Positions 47,166 through 60,059 of a DNA stretch of 64,000 bases are shown one piece after another. Every line of letters begins with the position of its first letter. The stretch's first letter is position 1. The translations under genes and the position numbers were made by a program. The notes below the pieces were generated by a model that was given only the letters and a program-made list of their open reading frames with translations, did no database searches and was not told where the DNA came from. The stretch is from Climacium dendroides. Its lineage: Eukaryota > Streptophyta > Bryopsida > Hypnales > Climaciaceae. The DNA lies in assembly GCA_950106755.1 (NCBI GenBank), contig OX467091.1, positions 14,091,538 through 14,155,537 of the forward strand, read 5' to 3'.

Positions 47166-48922
47166 AGAAATGCAAGAATTGTGTTCAAAGTTGAAATTTA
47201 GACTTCATTTGGACATAGTGTAATAGCTTCCATAATAAAAAAAATTGAATTAGAAGAAGTGGGAGAAGCAAGCTAACATTTCTCTCTTAACCCCAAAGTG
47301 ACAAAGAAGACAGAAAGTGTCCTCACACAATTTCAAGTCTAGTTCAAAGTGTTGTAACTTTTGCACCCAAAGTCCAAATTCAATAAAACTTGTTGGAAAA
47401 GTTGCATTTTCATTTTTAATTTGTGTGGTAAAATTTTCAGATCAATCCAAGATGTACTGATTCTTTGGAAGCCAATCAAAATTCACAACTTCAATTTGAC
47501 TTCACCAAATTGCATTTTAGGGCTGCAACTTTATGGCCTTGTATCTCCTTCATCCCTTGCTTATTTTCAATAAAATTTATTGGATTTTTTTGGTCTTGAA
47601 GTCTAGTTATTGTGGTAAAGTTTTCACATCAATTCAAGTTGTTTTGAATGTTTGGGAGCAATTCAAAGTTCAAAATCTTGCCATTATTGGAGCACACTAA
47701 ACTTTGGCGGCTTGTTTCTTCTTCATATAAAGTCCATTTTCAATAATTCTTTTTGTAAAAGTTGCGCATACTATTCTAGTTTATGTCGATAAATTTTATG
47801 TTAATCCAAAATTTAATGAGTGACTGAGAAGCATTCTAGTAGAAAGAGGTTCAGTTTTAGATGTGTTTTTTGCAATTTTTCTTGATGATTTTTGACATTT
47901 CAAAGCCATTTTGTAGACACAATGAGTCAATTGAATGAAAAAATTTTCACCAATGTTTTTGTATACTAATTTTGAATCATTTAGTAGTGTAAAGTGTTTT
48001 CATTTGAGTATGTTCAGAAATCAAATTTCACCTCCAAATGTGTTTCTGAGAAAATTTCAGCATTCATTTTCGACACTAAAACATTATTATCTTGCAATCG
48101 ATGTGGCCAAATGACTTCAAATGTTGTACATGTCATCTATAGTATACACACCTCAAGATTGTACGGTTGAGATTGTATAAGTTGAAGACAATTAGATTCA
48201 TAAAGCTTCAAAAGAAATGGTGTTTTTTAACCCCAAAAATTGAATGTCACTTTGGGGTTAAAATCTGCTTGAGATTTTGAAACCTCATGTAAGAATTCTA
48301 AACAAATTCTAGAAGGGGTGGAGTGGGGTGGGGTCAGGGTGGAAGGGACAATTTTTTGGACATTTTTGAACACCTCTGAAATTTATTCATAACTTTTAGG
48401 TGAAGTACTTAAGTATCAAACAGATTTTTGGAGATAAAAGTGTAGTACTTGATTACCCAACTTTTCTTACTTTGAAATTTTTTGGAAAAATATAGTCTAC
48501 TATGTCTAAATGAGGTTTGAAATTTGACATTTATCCCAATTTCTGCATTTCCACTTAACCATGAGTGGAGGAGCTCTTTTTTGTCCTAATTCACATATCC
48601 CACCTGGTTTGTTTTATCCACCACTACTCTTTCCTCCACTCCATCGTCATCTTGAGATTGGCTGTTGGGCATAATTGAATTAGTGGCACAAGAAATGAAG
48701 TTCATAGCATAAAACCCACATCATTCTTGTAGTTTTCTTATTGCAAATCTTGTTTCCTATTTCAATCTCTTCTACTTTGCTGAAAAAATCAATTTGAAAG
48801 CAAAATGAAAAGCAGGTTGTGGGGTCTTCAGAGGGCTGTGGAGCAGCCCCTACTCTGCCCGCATCCCAGCCCTGCCCCCGAAAGAGGCCCAGTGGGACAT
48901 TCTGTGCAACCAGAATAGATAT
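47166..48922 (-). repeat. Right arm of the large inverted repeat (fold-back family copy iv)
   Basis: Inverted copy of the left arm, split by the TTAA element at 47291-48257. It continues beyond the left arm's breakpoint to about 47180 (GAATTGTGTTCAAAGTTGAA, the family's fold-back end), so it is the more complete copy. Its distal end (48838-48890) has a GC-rich insert-like block, GAGCAGCCCCTACTCTGCCC and following, absent from the left arm. Confidence 0.82.
47291..48257 (-). mobile_element. TTAA-bounded non-autonomous DNA transposon, family 1, copy 2 (inverted)
   Basis: This 967-bp unit has perfect 13-bp inverted ends, CCCCAAAGTGACA and TGTCACTTTGGGG, and is flanked by TTAA at 47287-47290 and 48258-48261. 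It is the inverted relative of the 966-bp copy at 12878-13843. The left arm of the surrounding inverted repeat preserves the same host sequence with a single TTAA (45286-45289) and no insert, which shows directly that TTAA was duplicated on insertion. No transposase frame is present. Confidence 0.88.
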
Positions 48923-49194
48923 TTCAAGTAACATGTGACCCATTCCTAGATAGGGGTCGCCTCTAGAACATGATGAACTTTTGAGCAGACTACCTTAAAC
49001 TTATCGACTACCCACTCAAGAGCATGAAGCCCACATGGCATACTCCAGAGCTAGCCACGAGACGCCGGCCTCTGACAATAAAAGAAAGCATTTTCGATGT
49101 ATAGTACAACTTCTAGGAGTGCAATTTTACGGAGCACAAAACATGCTACAAGCTGTAAGTCTGGATCAGTCCCATCATTCGCGATTTGCGAAAC

Positions 49195-52100
49195 ATGGAT
49201 CCCGCGTGGACACAAGCTTCTACGAATGAGCTCTTCGTTGCATTGGTAGCTGCAGTTGTCGTTTCGTTTCTGCTGATATACTACTTCGCTGAAGTCACGA
49301 GGCGGAAGCACTTGCCCCCTGGACCCTGGCCATGGCCAATCGTCGGAAACTTTCCTGCTTTGGGTGACCTGCCTCACAGATCGCTGCAGAAACTGGCGGC
49401 CAAGTATGGAGGTCTCATGTATCTCCGCTTAGGTACAACTCTCTGAGTTCCTGCACTCTCTTGAATTCTTCGAGCATGAAAATTTCATCCTCTTTGGTAA
49501 TTAAAGAATGAACCTTCTGCTTGTGCGTGAGAATCATGGGAGATCGCGGTGTTGAGATTTCAGTGAAATTGACGCTGAGTTTGGGATGCCACTCTTAAAA
49601 CTCAAAGCTTTACCATGCTAGCTAGTCGTAGTTCTCAGACCTCTTGGCACTTGAATGTCGTAGGTTTGGGATTACGGAACATGCCATTTAACAAATATGA
49701 GCAGAGCAGATTGTCTAAGTAGAGTACATGATTGGACAGGACGACATGCCTCTGTTCTGCTCAAGATCGGAACAGGAATAGCCTGGCATGGTGGCATAGA
49801 AAATAAAATGCTGAAGAGAAGAGGAAGAATGTACTGAATTGGTCCGATCAGGTATCCAAATGACATATTTTAGGAGATATATTAATTACAGATTATGCTT
49901 TGTAGTATCCTAGTTTGACTATGTAGCCAAACTGACCAGGGTCCAAGCCCTGCATCGTGATATCCACGGCTGCCGTTGCCAAGGAGTTCTACAAAACCAA
50001 CGATGCCAACTTCGGCTCCCGGCCCAAGCGACTGTCCTGGACCGTGTGGCAAAATGACGACGAGGACTACCGAGTGCTCTCCATCACTTCCGACCTGCCC
50101 TACTGGCGTCGCCTGCGGAGGTTCTTCAACGCCGAGCTCTTCTCTTCGAAGCGCCATGCGTCCCAGCGAGAAATTCGGGCCGAGGAGATTCTGCACATGA
50201 TGAAACTGCTGATGGAGGATTGCAAGAAAGGTGACCCCGTGGACATCAAGGCCTGGCTCTTTGGGGTCACGTCCAACACGATGACGCGCATCATGGTTGG
50301 CAAGAGGTACTGACACCATCATCACTAATCAGAAGTCTGACAAAGCATTTCTGGAATAAGGTACAACAGTCCGTTGTGGTCACATGACCCATGTGGACAC
50401 CCAGGGAATGACCCCATCATGGTTTATTTCAGTATGTGAAAATTTGATCACAATGCATGTCTTACGTGACAGTAATGGAATGATTAGTGACTTCATTACG
50501 AACTTTCTACTTTTCAGTGTTCATTCATTGTAAGAATGAACTTTTTAGACTTTCTATGTTAGAAAATACAATGACTGCTTTAGGTGAACAAAATGAACAT
50601 GATGGATTCAGATTTTGTTGATATTAAGCTAGACTCTTTTGGGCCATGATGCATTGAACACTTCAAAAATTCACAACAAATCCATACTTTGTCAAAAAAA
50701 CATAATTTCAATTACTCTCACTATTTCTCAGACTTGTAATAATGTGGAAAAAAAATTGAAAAATTTCAGTAACAACATGAGGTCAAACTACTACAATGGG
50801 CTGTTTTACCTTAGTTGGGAAATGTGAAAAAGTGGAGAATTCATCTTCTCGCTCATACCAAAAAAAGCTTCATACTGAAAATGATCTCCAAATCTTCGAA
50901 CTATGTAGCAGTTAGTTTCTAAATACCAATTATTTCAAGACTGAGTGAATCATTCCTTAAAAGCCATGCATGTTGAAACTCGTCCGCAAAGGTGCGATTG
51001 CTTTAGTTATTCTGGATACTGTCTGTCTCCGCAGCTAGCTAGTCCGGGTGACCGTACATGACATTCCACATCTAGCGGTGATAGTACATGACAGAGTTAT
51101 AATGCTATTTCTGGTGTGTTTCGCAGATTCTACAGAACATCCGATGTGGGGGCTGAGAAGCTAAGAGAAGACTTGGTGAAGATGAACAGCAATCTCTTCG
51201 ATCTCGCCGGTGCGGTGGTCATCAGTGACTTCGTGCCCTACTTGAGCTTCGTCAACCGACTCCAAGGACACGCCGCCAAGTTTGCCAAGATCCGAGACTT
51301 TGCTTTGAACCTCACAGAGAAGGTTTTCGACCTAGAGGGTCATCGACAACGGCTGAAAGAACGGAGAGACGACCCCAGCTATGTCCGGGACTTCGAAGAT
51401 GTGCTGCTGGAGACTCCGCTGGATGATGGAGAGTATCTTCCGGACAAGAACATACTCAATGTATTGCAGGTACATATATCGAGGTTTCCTGCTCACAGAC
51501 CGATAAAACTTTCGCTCTCTTGGATGCAAACTATCACTGAGGAATCTACACCTAATTGCTTTGGAATACGCAATTATTTGTAGCCATTGTTGCTTGCTCT
51601 CCTAACTGTGCCAAGATGTCCCCATGAATTGCAGGACCTTCTAAATGCAGGCACCGAGACAAGTGCCACCCTAGTCGAATGGGCGATGGCGGAGCTCATC
51701 CTTCATCCTTCCCTCCTCCAACGCGCCCAACTCGAGATCTCCTCCCACATCCCCTCTTCCTCCCCTCCTCGTCTTGTCGTTGAATCCGACCTCCCTGACC
51801 TCCCCTTCCTCGCCGCCATCATCAAAGAGGTCTTCCGCATTCACCCTCCAGGCCCTCTTCTCCTTCCCCACGAGTCCCACACTTCCACCACCTTCCTTGG
51901 CTATAACTTTCCCCCGGGGACCTTATTGATTTTAAATATATTTGCAATTCATAGAGATAGGAGTGTATATGAGAATCCAGAAGTGTTTGACCCGGAGAGG
52001 TTTGTAGGAAGTGAGGTGAATCACTTGAGTGGAAGCGAGGGGTATGAATTGCTACCATTTGGAAAGGGGAGGAGAATGTGTCCAGCTTATAATTTAGGGA

Positions 52101-52255
52101 ATACAATGGCGACCTTGATGTTAGGGAACTTGTTGCATTGTTTGGATTGGGAGGTGCCAAAGAGGGGGGTAGAGATGGAAGAAGGGATTGGGTTGACGAC
52201 AGGGATGAAGGTACCGTTGTGCTTGTATGCCAAGCCTCGATTTGAGTTGTCATAA
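49195..52255 (+). CDS. Cytochrome P450, A-type (CYP71 clan), four exons
   Basis: Haem-thiolate monooxygenase anchored in the ER membrane; substrate unknown. Exons 49195-49432, 49940-50306, 51127-51469 and 51635-52255 join in phase through GT-AG introns to give 522 residues, the normal P450 length. An N-terminal membrane anchor (about 12-31) is followed by the proline hinge LPPGPWPWP (40-48). The C-helix WRRLRR and the I-helix AGTETS oxygen-activation motif (about 321-326) are present. The K-helix EVFR (381-384, ExxR), PERF-type DPERF (about 435-439) and haem loop FGKGRRMCPA (458-467, Cys465) complete the set. The residue two after the haem Cys is Ala rather than the usual Gly. Codon usage changes sharply inside exon 4. 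No neighbouring pathway gene is visible, and the family within the clan is not assigned. Confidence 0.93.
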
Positions 52256-55060
52256 GGTGTGGGTGTAGGGTGAAATTGTCATTGTCTTAAACTCTAAACA
52301 AGTGTATATTTAAACTTCTTTGATATGACCTTCTCTTCAATGATGGTATAGTCAATATCCTTTACACTTCTCAATATACTATCATTGTTTATAATACACT
52401 TGTCTCCCATTCAAAGTATTTGACCAATTGCCTTTCAAGTAAATGAATTAACAAGGCATTTCAAGTACATAGGGATGTTATTAGAGTTTTTAGCATATTG
52501 ATAGTGAACAATTGTTGAAGTAATTAGATATCATTATGATCTTCAACACTTGAAAGAATGAAAGGTTTTGAATGAGTTGAATATATATTAAATTGATCAT
52601 TTTAAGGTAAGCTAGTAAGAAAAGGTAGAAGAATGTAGAACCCATGCTTTAAACAATTCCACTTGCATACTTTAAGGTGGAATTAGCATATGAGGCTATT
52701 TTTGAAAATAGTGACAACTGAAAATTATAAATTTTTGAAAAATATTGGTAATTTTCTAAATACTCACAAATATTCTATGAATTTTTGAAGTTCAACTATT
52801 TGATGTTTTTTGCATTCATATATGCAAGTTGTCAATTTTATACTACTTGTATCTACATATTTAGATGCAAATACATTATTCAATGAGCAGTTGAGGGCTT
52901 AAACATGATATATGAGTGAGAAGAGCTCAAAGACTATAAAGTGTATGTTAAATGAGAGAAGATTAAGTGGTTTTAGATAGTAATTGCATGTTCTTGCCAC
53001 ATCTAACCTAAAGTTGGGTGAGGTTGCCAAAAAGAAAGTAAATATTCATTAAATTGAGACAAAATACACATATTAAGACATTCCTAGTCTACTATTGGGG
53101 GCCTCAATTTCAAAGATAATTGTTGATGGCAAAGATAAATAAGGGCAAACCTATTACGATGATTGAAATTATAGAAGTTGGTGTTGCAAAGACTTAGAAC
53201 ACTCAACAAGAAATACACCAAGAGAATACAAAGTGAAAAATAGATTTCCATATGAAAGGTCAAGAAGTATGTGGCATTATAGAAAAAAAAATTATATTGA
53301 TGAGTACAAATGTAGTTGAGAACTCTTTTTTTTGCACAAATGGAGTTGTATAGTGCACATGAAGCACTCTCCGTTGTTCAATATATATTTTTTCTTTTCT
53401 TTATAGTAATGAATATTCTAATTATAATAATGATAGGTTCAAAAGTGAATGGTTTCCTAGATATAAATGAATTGGCTAACTATTGCTTTCGTTTGTCAAA
53501 GTTTTCTTTATTGCCTCTATTGCTTTCAACTTTGCCATTCCTCTTGCCATCCCTCTAAAGACATCCTCACATTGAAAAGGTCTAGGCAGTCGACTTCCAT
53601 TATTAAATGCATTGCATGCCTTCACTGAGAAAGATTCACTCTCTTTAGCTTTGTACTTCTGCATATTTCCAAGAATCTCGAAGTTCAAAAAAGATCTAAA
53701 AAATCGAGGAGGCGACTTTGTATGCAACCTATAAACATTATTTATGTATAGATATCCAATTCCAATTGATTGAGAATTAATTAACTGATGCTTTTTGTAT
53801 AGAATTCTATGGCAAATAGTAGGGCCAGCTAAGGTTATAGATGAGGTTGTAGATCCGCCTCTCATAGATTGCAAGGGAATAAATTAACTATCTTTATGGC
53901 AAGGAAATTGGTTATGAGTAGATGAACCCAATTGGACCCTCATTTTTTGATACCTTGGTGTAAAAGTTGTTTTGATGTTGCTAATGTATAGTGAAGAATG
54001 TTAAAGTTCAGCTTGCAATAGATCATTGCCATCAAGGTGAAGTTCCTTATCATCTCTATCAACATTTGTATACATAATGCCCTATAGGATTGTACCACCA
54101 AGTAAACTGCTTGCTTGCCCTTCTTATTCACTTGTCCAATAGAGGTGCCACCTACCAATGTAGTCAACATATGATCGACTTTCTATAAGATAAAAATCCA
54201 AAGTAGACTCACCTTGTCCATAGTATTAGATATGTGCCTCCCAATGCAAATACATAGGCGTGGATACTTAGAATAGGTGGTGATGGATGGGCTTGAATGC
54301 ATGGGTCCAAATATAGGGATGGGTGGGGATGCATAGACATAGACACCATGAAATGAATACAACTATGGTGGAGCTTGGATTTTTTGTGACCTCACACATT
54401 TAATTTGTCATAGAATAGGCACATGTGCATGAAAGGGCAATGATGGATGGATTTGGATTCCTTACAATAAACAGAACACTACAATGGCTTTAGTGAATTT
54501 CCTTTAGTACTTGCACCCTTAACCTTGGAACTCAACCCTTGATACATATAAGATACAACATCACTCGAAACCTTCTCAAGTTTGCCTACCGCATCCTTTC
54601 AAGCTTTAAAGTATAACCTTCATAAGAGCACATAAATAAAAGCAACTCTCAATAAAATGCAAATAGAATATTTAGCAAAAAGTATAACTCTCAGAAGAAG
54701 ATGGTTCCTTCTAAAATAATGATATTAATCTTCTTTATTTTCTCCCAACTTAGATTGCAAGGTGTGAGTGCTTATTTACCCACCCATGGTAAACAAACTA
54801 GCACAACTAGATTCTTTGGTATTTGAATTCAATTTTATTCTAAGGGGTGCCTAATGTTGGTCTATTGTGCCTTCCAAGCAATGGATCTTTTTTAATTCCT
54901 AAGTAGACTTCAAGTATGCAAAAACTTAATCAAAATACGACCTAAACTATTGTTTGTCAAGTGATTGCAAAGTCTAATAAGCCGTTGTGGTTGTTTTGTG
55001 AAAGCTCGTTGAAACAAAACTAAGTATGCCATCTTGTAGGTGATTAATTCCCCTTTCCAA
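52256..55060. other. AT-rich intergenic DNA downstream of the P450
   Basis: No gene is supported. The longest open frames, 53476-53874 (132 codons) and 53940-54170 (76 codons), are both on the minus strand, lie close together in different frames, and show no motif I recognise. They may be remnants of one decayed coding unit. A short GATGGATGGGC-type repetition occurs around 54280-54340. Confidence 0.45.
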
Positions 55061-56700
55061 AACTTTAAAAATCACCCTAATTGGACACTCCTAACAAAAG
55101 TTATGGGCAGATGAAGTTTGACCACTAATCAGTGCATTAAAACTTCATCCACGGTTTTGGGCTAGGCCCGTTGTTCAAAAGACTTTGAATTCTAGAAGGT
55201 ATGCTTAAGATTTTTACTCCTACCTAATTGTGAAGTTTGATCCTAAATCAATACTTCTACTAAGGTTTCATCCAATTCTAGCCTAGAACTTCATCCTTTA
55301 ATATCTTGTTGGTTTTTGAGTCTTTTCTTGAGTTTGAGGTAACTATGAGTTCTAATTATCTTCTTCTATGAACTTGGTGGTTTTAAGTTATCATTCTAAT
55401 CTAGCTTCTAAACTTTAGATTAGACTTCTTTGTTCTTTGAGTCTCGGTCTAACTTCTGTCAATTTACTAATTTAAAAAAGTTTATGTTCCCTTCTTGTAG
55501 GTCCTAATTCTAGCTTTCTAGATTGGTTTCATACTTGCTAATTGGACTTTCCTACTATAAGTTATTGATGAATGAAGTTTGACCACTAATCAGTTCTTCA
55601 AATTTCATCCATTAATTCTTACTAATCTACAATTTGGAATTAAGTTTTTCTTTTGGTTATGAGTTCCAATTAATAACCTTATCCTAACTATCTCAACTTG
55701 TTCCAATGTTTTCGTTTTTATCTAACTTTCATCCATTTTTAACTCTAAACTTCATCCACTCCTATCTTCCTTGTTTTAAGTCGGAGTCTTAAGTGTGATA
55801 GGTTTTTGGAAACCTTTAAACTAGATCTACAAGGTTTTGAATTTAAAACTTGCAATTGAAATTGTCTTAATACTCTGAATTGGACTTCTAATTCGGTCAC
55901 TATGTTTTGAAAGTCTAACTTTGAAAATCAATAAAAGTTGGGGTTTTCAGTGTCTTACCTCATGGTTGGGACCATCTTGTACATTGTTGAAGATGTTTTC
56001 AATCTCCTCTTCATTTGCCATATTGTAGAACTTCCTCAATTTAAGCTCACCGCTTGAAAGTACAAGTTTGTAATACAAATTTGAAGTAAGTTTTCCAACT
56101 ACTCTTCCTTTTCTTTCTATCTCTCTTCTTTCTCTTCAACCATTCCAACTTACATTATTTGTATTCCAAGGGTTGACTTGGGAATCTATACAATAATGTT
56201 TCTAACTTCAAGAAAATAATTGACTTCCAAATCCTATCAAGTCAATTATTATCTTATCTAATTTCTAATGGTCTAAATTGTACTTCTAAGATATCCTGCT
56301 AATCTTCTATCAACTTCAATCGATCTATCAACACTTGTATAACAATTAAACCTTCTAGCTTCTACTTCAAACTATCATTCCCAATGAGTCTTTGTACTCT
56401 ACTTCTTGTAGTAGTTGTAGTTGATAGGGAGAGAAAGAGTGGTGAGTATAGACTTTGCTAATTCCTATTGCTAATCTCTAGTTTTCTCTCTAATTCTACT
56501 TCGTGGTATTCTAGCTCTCGGATTGACTTTTGACATATTACTATTTTTAGACTTTATATATTTTTTCCTTCTAGAGGCTAAACTTAGCTTTCTAGATTGA
56601 TAAGGTACTCGCAAATCGGACCTTCCCAGTAGAAGTTATACATGGATGAAGTTTAACTACTAATTGGTGTTTAAAACTTCATCTGCTTATATCTCACTCA
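55061..56700 (+). repeat. Three dispersed direct repeats (AAGTTAT...GATGAAGTTTGACC)
   Basis: A phrase with GGACNNTCC, AAGTTAT, then GATGAAGTTTGACCACTAATCAG and ACTTCATC occurs near 55081-55150, 55541-55613 and 56617-56690. The last two also share upstream TAGCTTTCTAGATTG. The copies are diverged. The intervening DNA is pyrimidine-rich on the plus strand and non-coding. The origin is unknown; decayed retroelement non-coding sequence is possible. Confidence 0.5.
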
Positions 56701-56899
56701 TTTCAACTCGGATTGTTTCGTATTTTATGTTTTTAGAAACCTCTCAACCTCTACTCTATGATTTTGAACTCAATTGTCTATTGCCACTTCCTTTATTCAC
56801 TTTTGGCCTCGGCTCTATTCACTTAATACTAAGAAATGACCAACTTGGCCAAACTTCTACTAACAAGGCCAGAACAATTTAATAATATAAAACGGGTAC

Positions 56900-57100
56900 A
56901 AGAGGGGGTTCAAAGCTTCGCCGTCACTTGGAATTTTACAAGATTTTTAAATCATTTAAACCATCTAAGGTCAAAGCTCCGCCGTAGCTCTAAATTCTAC
57001 CAATTTCTATAACCTCTAAGTTCAAAGCTCCACTATGTTTTGGATTTTCTTCTAAAATTCTAATAATTTTACAACATGCAAAGTCAAAGCTTCATTGTCC
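56900..57100 (+). repeat. Diverged tandem repeat, 50-60 bp unit, four copies
   Basis: CAAAGCTYCGCCGT-like phrases begin near 56911, 56971, 57022 and 57085, each followed by TTGGAATTTTA-type text. The last two copies have lost the CGCCGT core. Confidence 0.6.
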
Positions 57101-60059
57101 CAAATGGAACAAAAATACAAGGAAATACTCTCACTCCCACTACAAGTTAATACAAACTCTCATACACATGTTAGTACAAATTCTAACCACATATTGTTAA
57201 TACAAACATAAATTAGAACAAAACAAGAATTTTTGACACACAATTTGTTAGTATAACCATAAAAACTCTAGAGACCCCCACAAAGCAGCATCATCAAGGT
57301 ACAGAGTAGGGTTTCTCTCTAGGATTAGTACAAAAACACAAGAAACTTAAGAAAATACACAACCAACTTTAAGAATTGGTTAAAACACCACAAGTTATCA
57401 AAAATATACCAAAATACAAACAACAAAGTGTTAATAAGTTTGAAGGGACCTCTAAGCCCTTCAAAACTTGTACAAAAGTTACCAATGGAGCTTGAAATGC
57501 TCCAGATACACCACATTTACAACTTTGCCTCAAAAATGGCCAAAAAGTCCAAACTAATGGACCAACGTGTACAAAGCCAAAACTTGGCAAAAAAGAGGTG
57601 TTTTGAGAGGAGAAAAGGTGCCCCTACATACTCTTCCAAAGGCACCCACCTCCTCTCATTTTCATAAGGTAAACTTATCACTTAGGATTTTCATCCTAAT
57701 TTTCCAAATTTTGACTTTTACGTTGGTTCAAAACTTTAACTTTTGGAGATTAACTCCAAATCACAAATAGATTGCATCATTGGCTTTAGAAGGTGATTTC
57801 TAGGCTAGGGGAATCCCTAACCCTTTTTCCTACACTCAAAACGCAAAGAATCCTAACGCCAACTTCATACCAAAATAGGGTAAAAATCCAACTTTGGGAG
57901 TTTGACTTTTCTATGGAAAGTAACTAGCCTAAGATTTTAAGTAGATATAAAAGAGTAAGAAAAGACCCCACTTTGACTTCAATCCAACTCCATGTGCTCC
58001 CAATATGCCGGTCAACTCCATATTTGATCTTCAATTTTGCCGGTTTTGGAGGATCTTATTATTTTTAATACTTCTGACTATCGAAACACGACGAAACTTG
58101 TCGGAGCACATTATTAACATAAAAGAAACTATGATAATTTTTAGTGAAATTTTACCACAACCCGGATAATTTTTATGAATTTTCCAATCATGAATTTTGG
58201 TAGTTGACCGTCTAGAAGAATATCTTCTAACTATCAGAAAATTCCGAAACTTTTTGTGGAACCTCTCATAGAATTCTAAAACACACGTGCAAGTTTATAT
58301 TTTTACCTTGCACCTTTCCCAAGGAGAATCAAATCCCGCTACTTCCTTTAACTTTCGGTAAATAAAGAATCTTCTAAACAGAAGGGAATCTTGGCAACTC
58401 GATTGTGCCACTGGACTCCGGGCATGATTCCCACTTCAAATTACCGTACTTAGGTCATAGATGCCCTTCATTGGTCCATCTTGAGTTTTCTTCACTTGTA
58501 GACTAACAATTGGGGTTTCTACTATTTTGTTGATAGAATGGAAAAATTGAAACCTTTATTTGGGAATCTATTTTAGGATTCTTACATAGTTCCCTTGGAC
58601 CATTTTTAGCCATTTTGTCTTCACATGCACAACAGGTTTAGACAATTGGGTGTTTCTACTTAATCACACTAACTATATATAATCTGTAGGTTTTTATCCA
58701 ATTTACATGCGGGATTAAGGTATTCTTGTAGGAAAATATACTATTTGGGATCAATTGCTATATTGGTATGTGACATACCTATTTTGGTTTTACACTCTTT
58801 TAGGGGCTTTTGTATACTAAACTACACTCAAAACTATAAGAAATCCCAAAAAGTAACTTCTAAGTCCCAAGTGACGAATATGGGACTCACACAAGGCTTT
58901 CTTTAAACCAAGACTATCTAAATCAAAGTAGAAATCAAAGAACTTGAAAAAAAGATATAAGATGTTTCCAATGAAAAGAGACAAGTCTTTAAGTATCCAT
59001 TGGAAGGACTCATGGCTATAAAAAATATGGAACAAATTTCCTATCAAATCCTACTAATAAGGCAACCTCCCAAAGAGTCTACCCCCCTAACTAGGCTAAC
59101 CACCCAATGAGTCTAACCTCTTAATAAGGCTAACCGCCCTTATACTTTGAACCAACAAAGATAAAGTAAGATACCTATCTTTTAACTAATTGATGGCCCA
59201 CTTTTTGGCATCTGTCCCTTCTAAACCTATACATCCATTGGCATGTACTAATTAAGAACTAAAAAATGATACATATCTTTATTAGTCTTCAATTTTTTGA
59301 ACTTTATTATAGAATGATGGAATATGTAGAGTTAGCTTGTATGAAACATTTGTTTGTCTCTCACATCTCCAATCAATATACTTATTTACATTTAGAAAAA
59401 ATCTATATAAATATCCTTCTAAGTTATTTGCCGCCCTAATTAGCTAATCATGGTCCAAGTCAATATGCATTTTTTTTACTTATGTAGTTCTTTTGACATT
59501 TGATTGATCTTCTACCCTTGGTCAACCAATGTAACAGTTTTTTCTAGATTTTCTAGCTTAACCAAAGTCTTCATTGTAACCTTTGCCCCATGACTCCTAG
59601 AATAGTGACAATAGTTGTTCAAAGCTCACTAGTAGACTACCCACATAGACTTCTATTGTTTAATTTTGATTCCAAAAAAATCATAGAATGATGAAGCTTT
59701 GACTCTTTATATTTTCTAGTTCTTTAATCTAGTAGTATCTAGTGATAGAAATTCCATTAGAACCTTCTCAAAAGATTTGCCAACCTTTCCAAAACAAACC
59801 AACACCATAAGAAAATTTGTGTTCAAATCAACAAAAAATGGACAAGAAAGTGTTGATTTTCCTTGTTCAGTTTTTGTTGATTTGAATGTGTTGACTTGTA
59901 TAATACGAAATAAATTTTTTTTGATTTTGATTATTGATTTGGACAAGTGCATAATTTTATTTTTTTTAAATTACAATGTTGACCAATTGGAATCCAACAT
60001 GTGAGGTGTGCTACTTCAACAGTTATGGAAGAAAAATGATATGTGGTAGGCCATTTAGA
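57101..60059. other. AT-rich intergenic DNA
   Basis: No gene was recognised. Small tandem phrases occur at 57125-57220 (TTAATACAAAC variants) and at 59065-59150 (AGGCTAACCACCC variants). A somewhat more GC-rich non-coding patch lies at 58260-58500. Confidence 0.5.
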
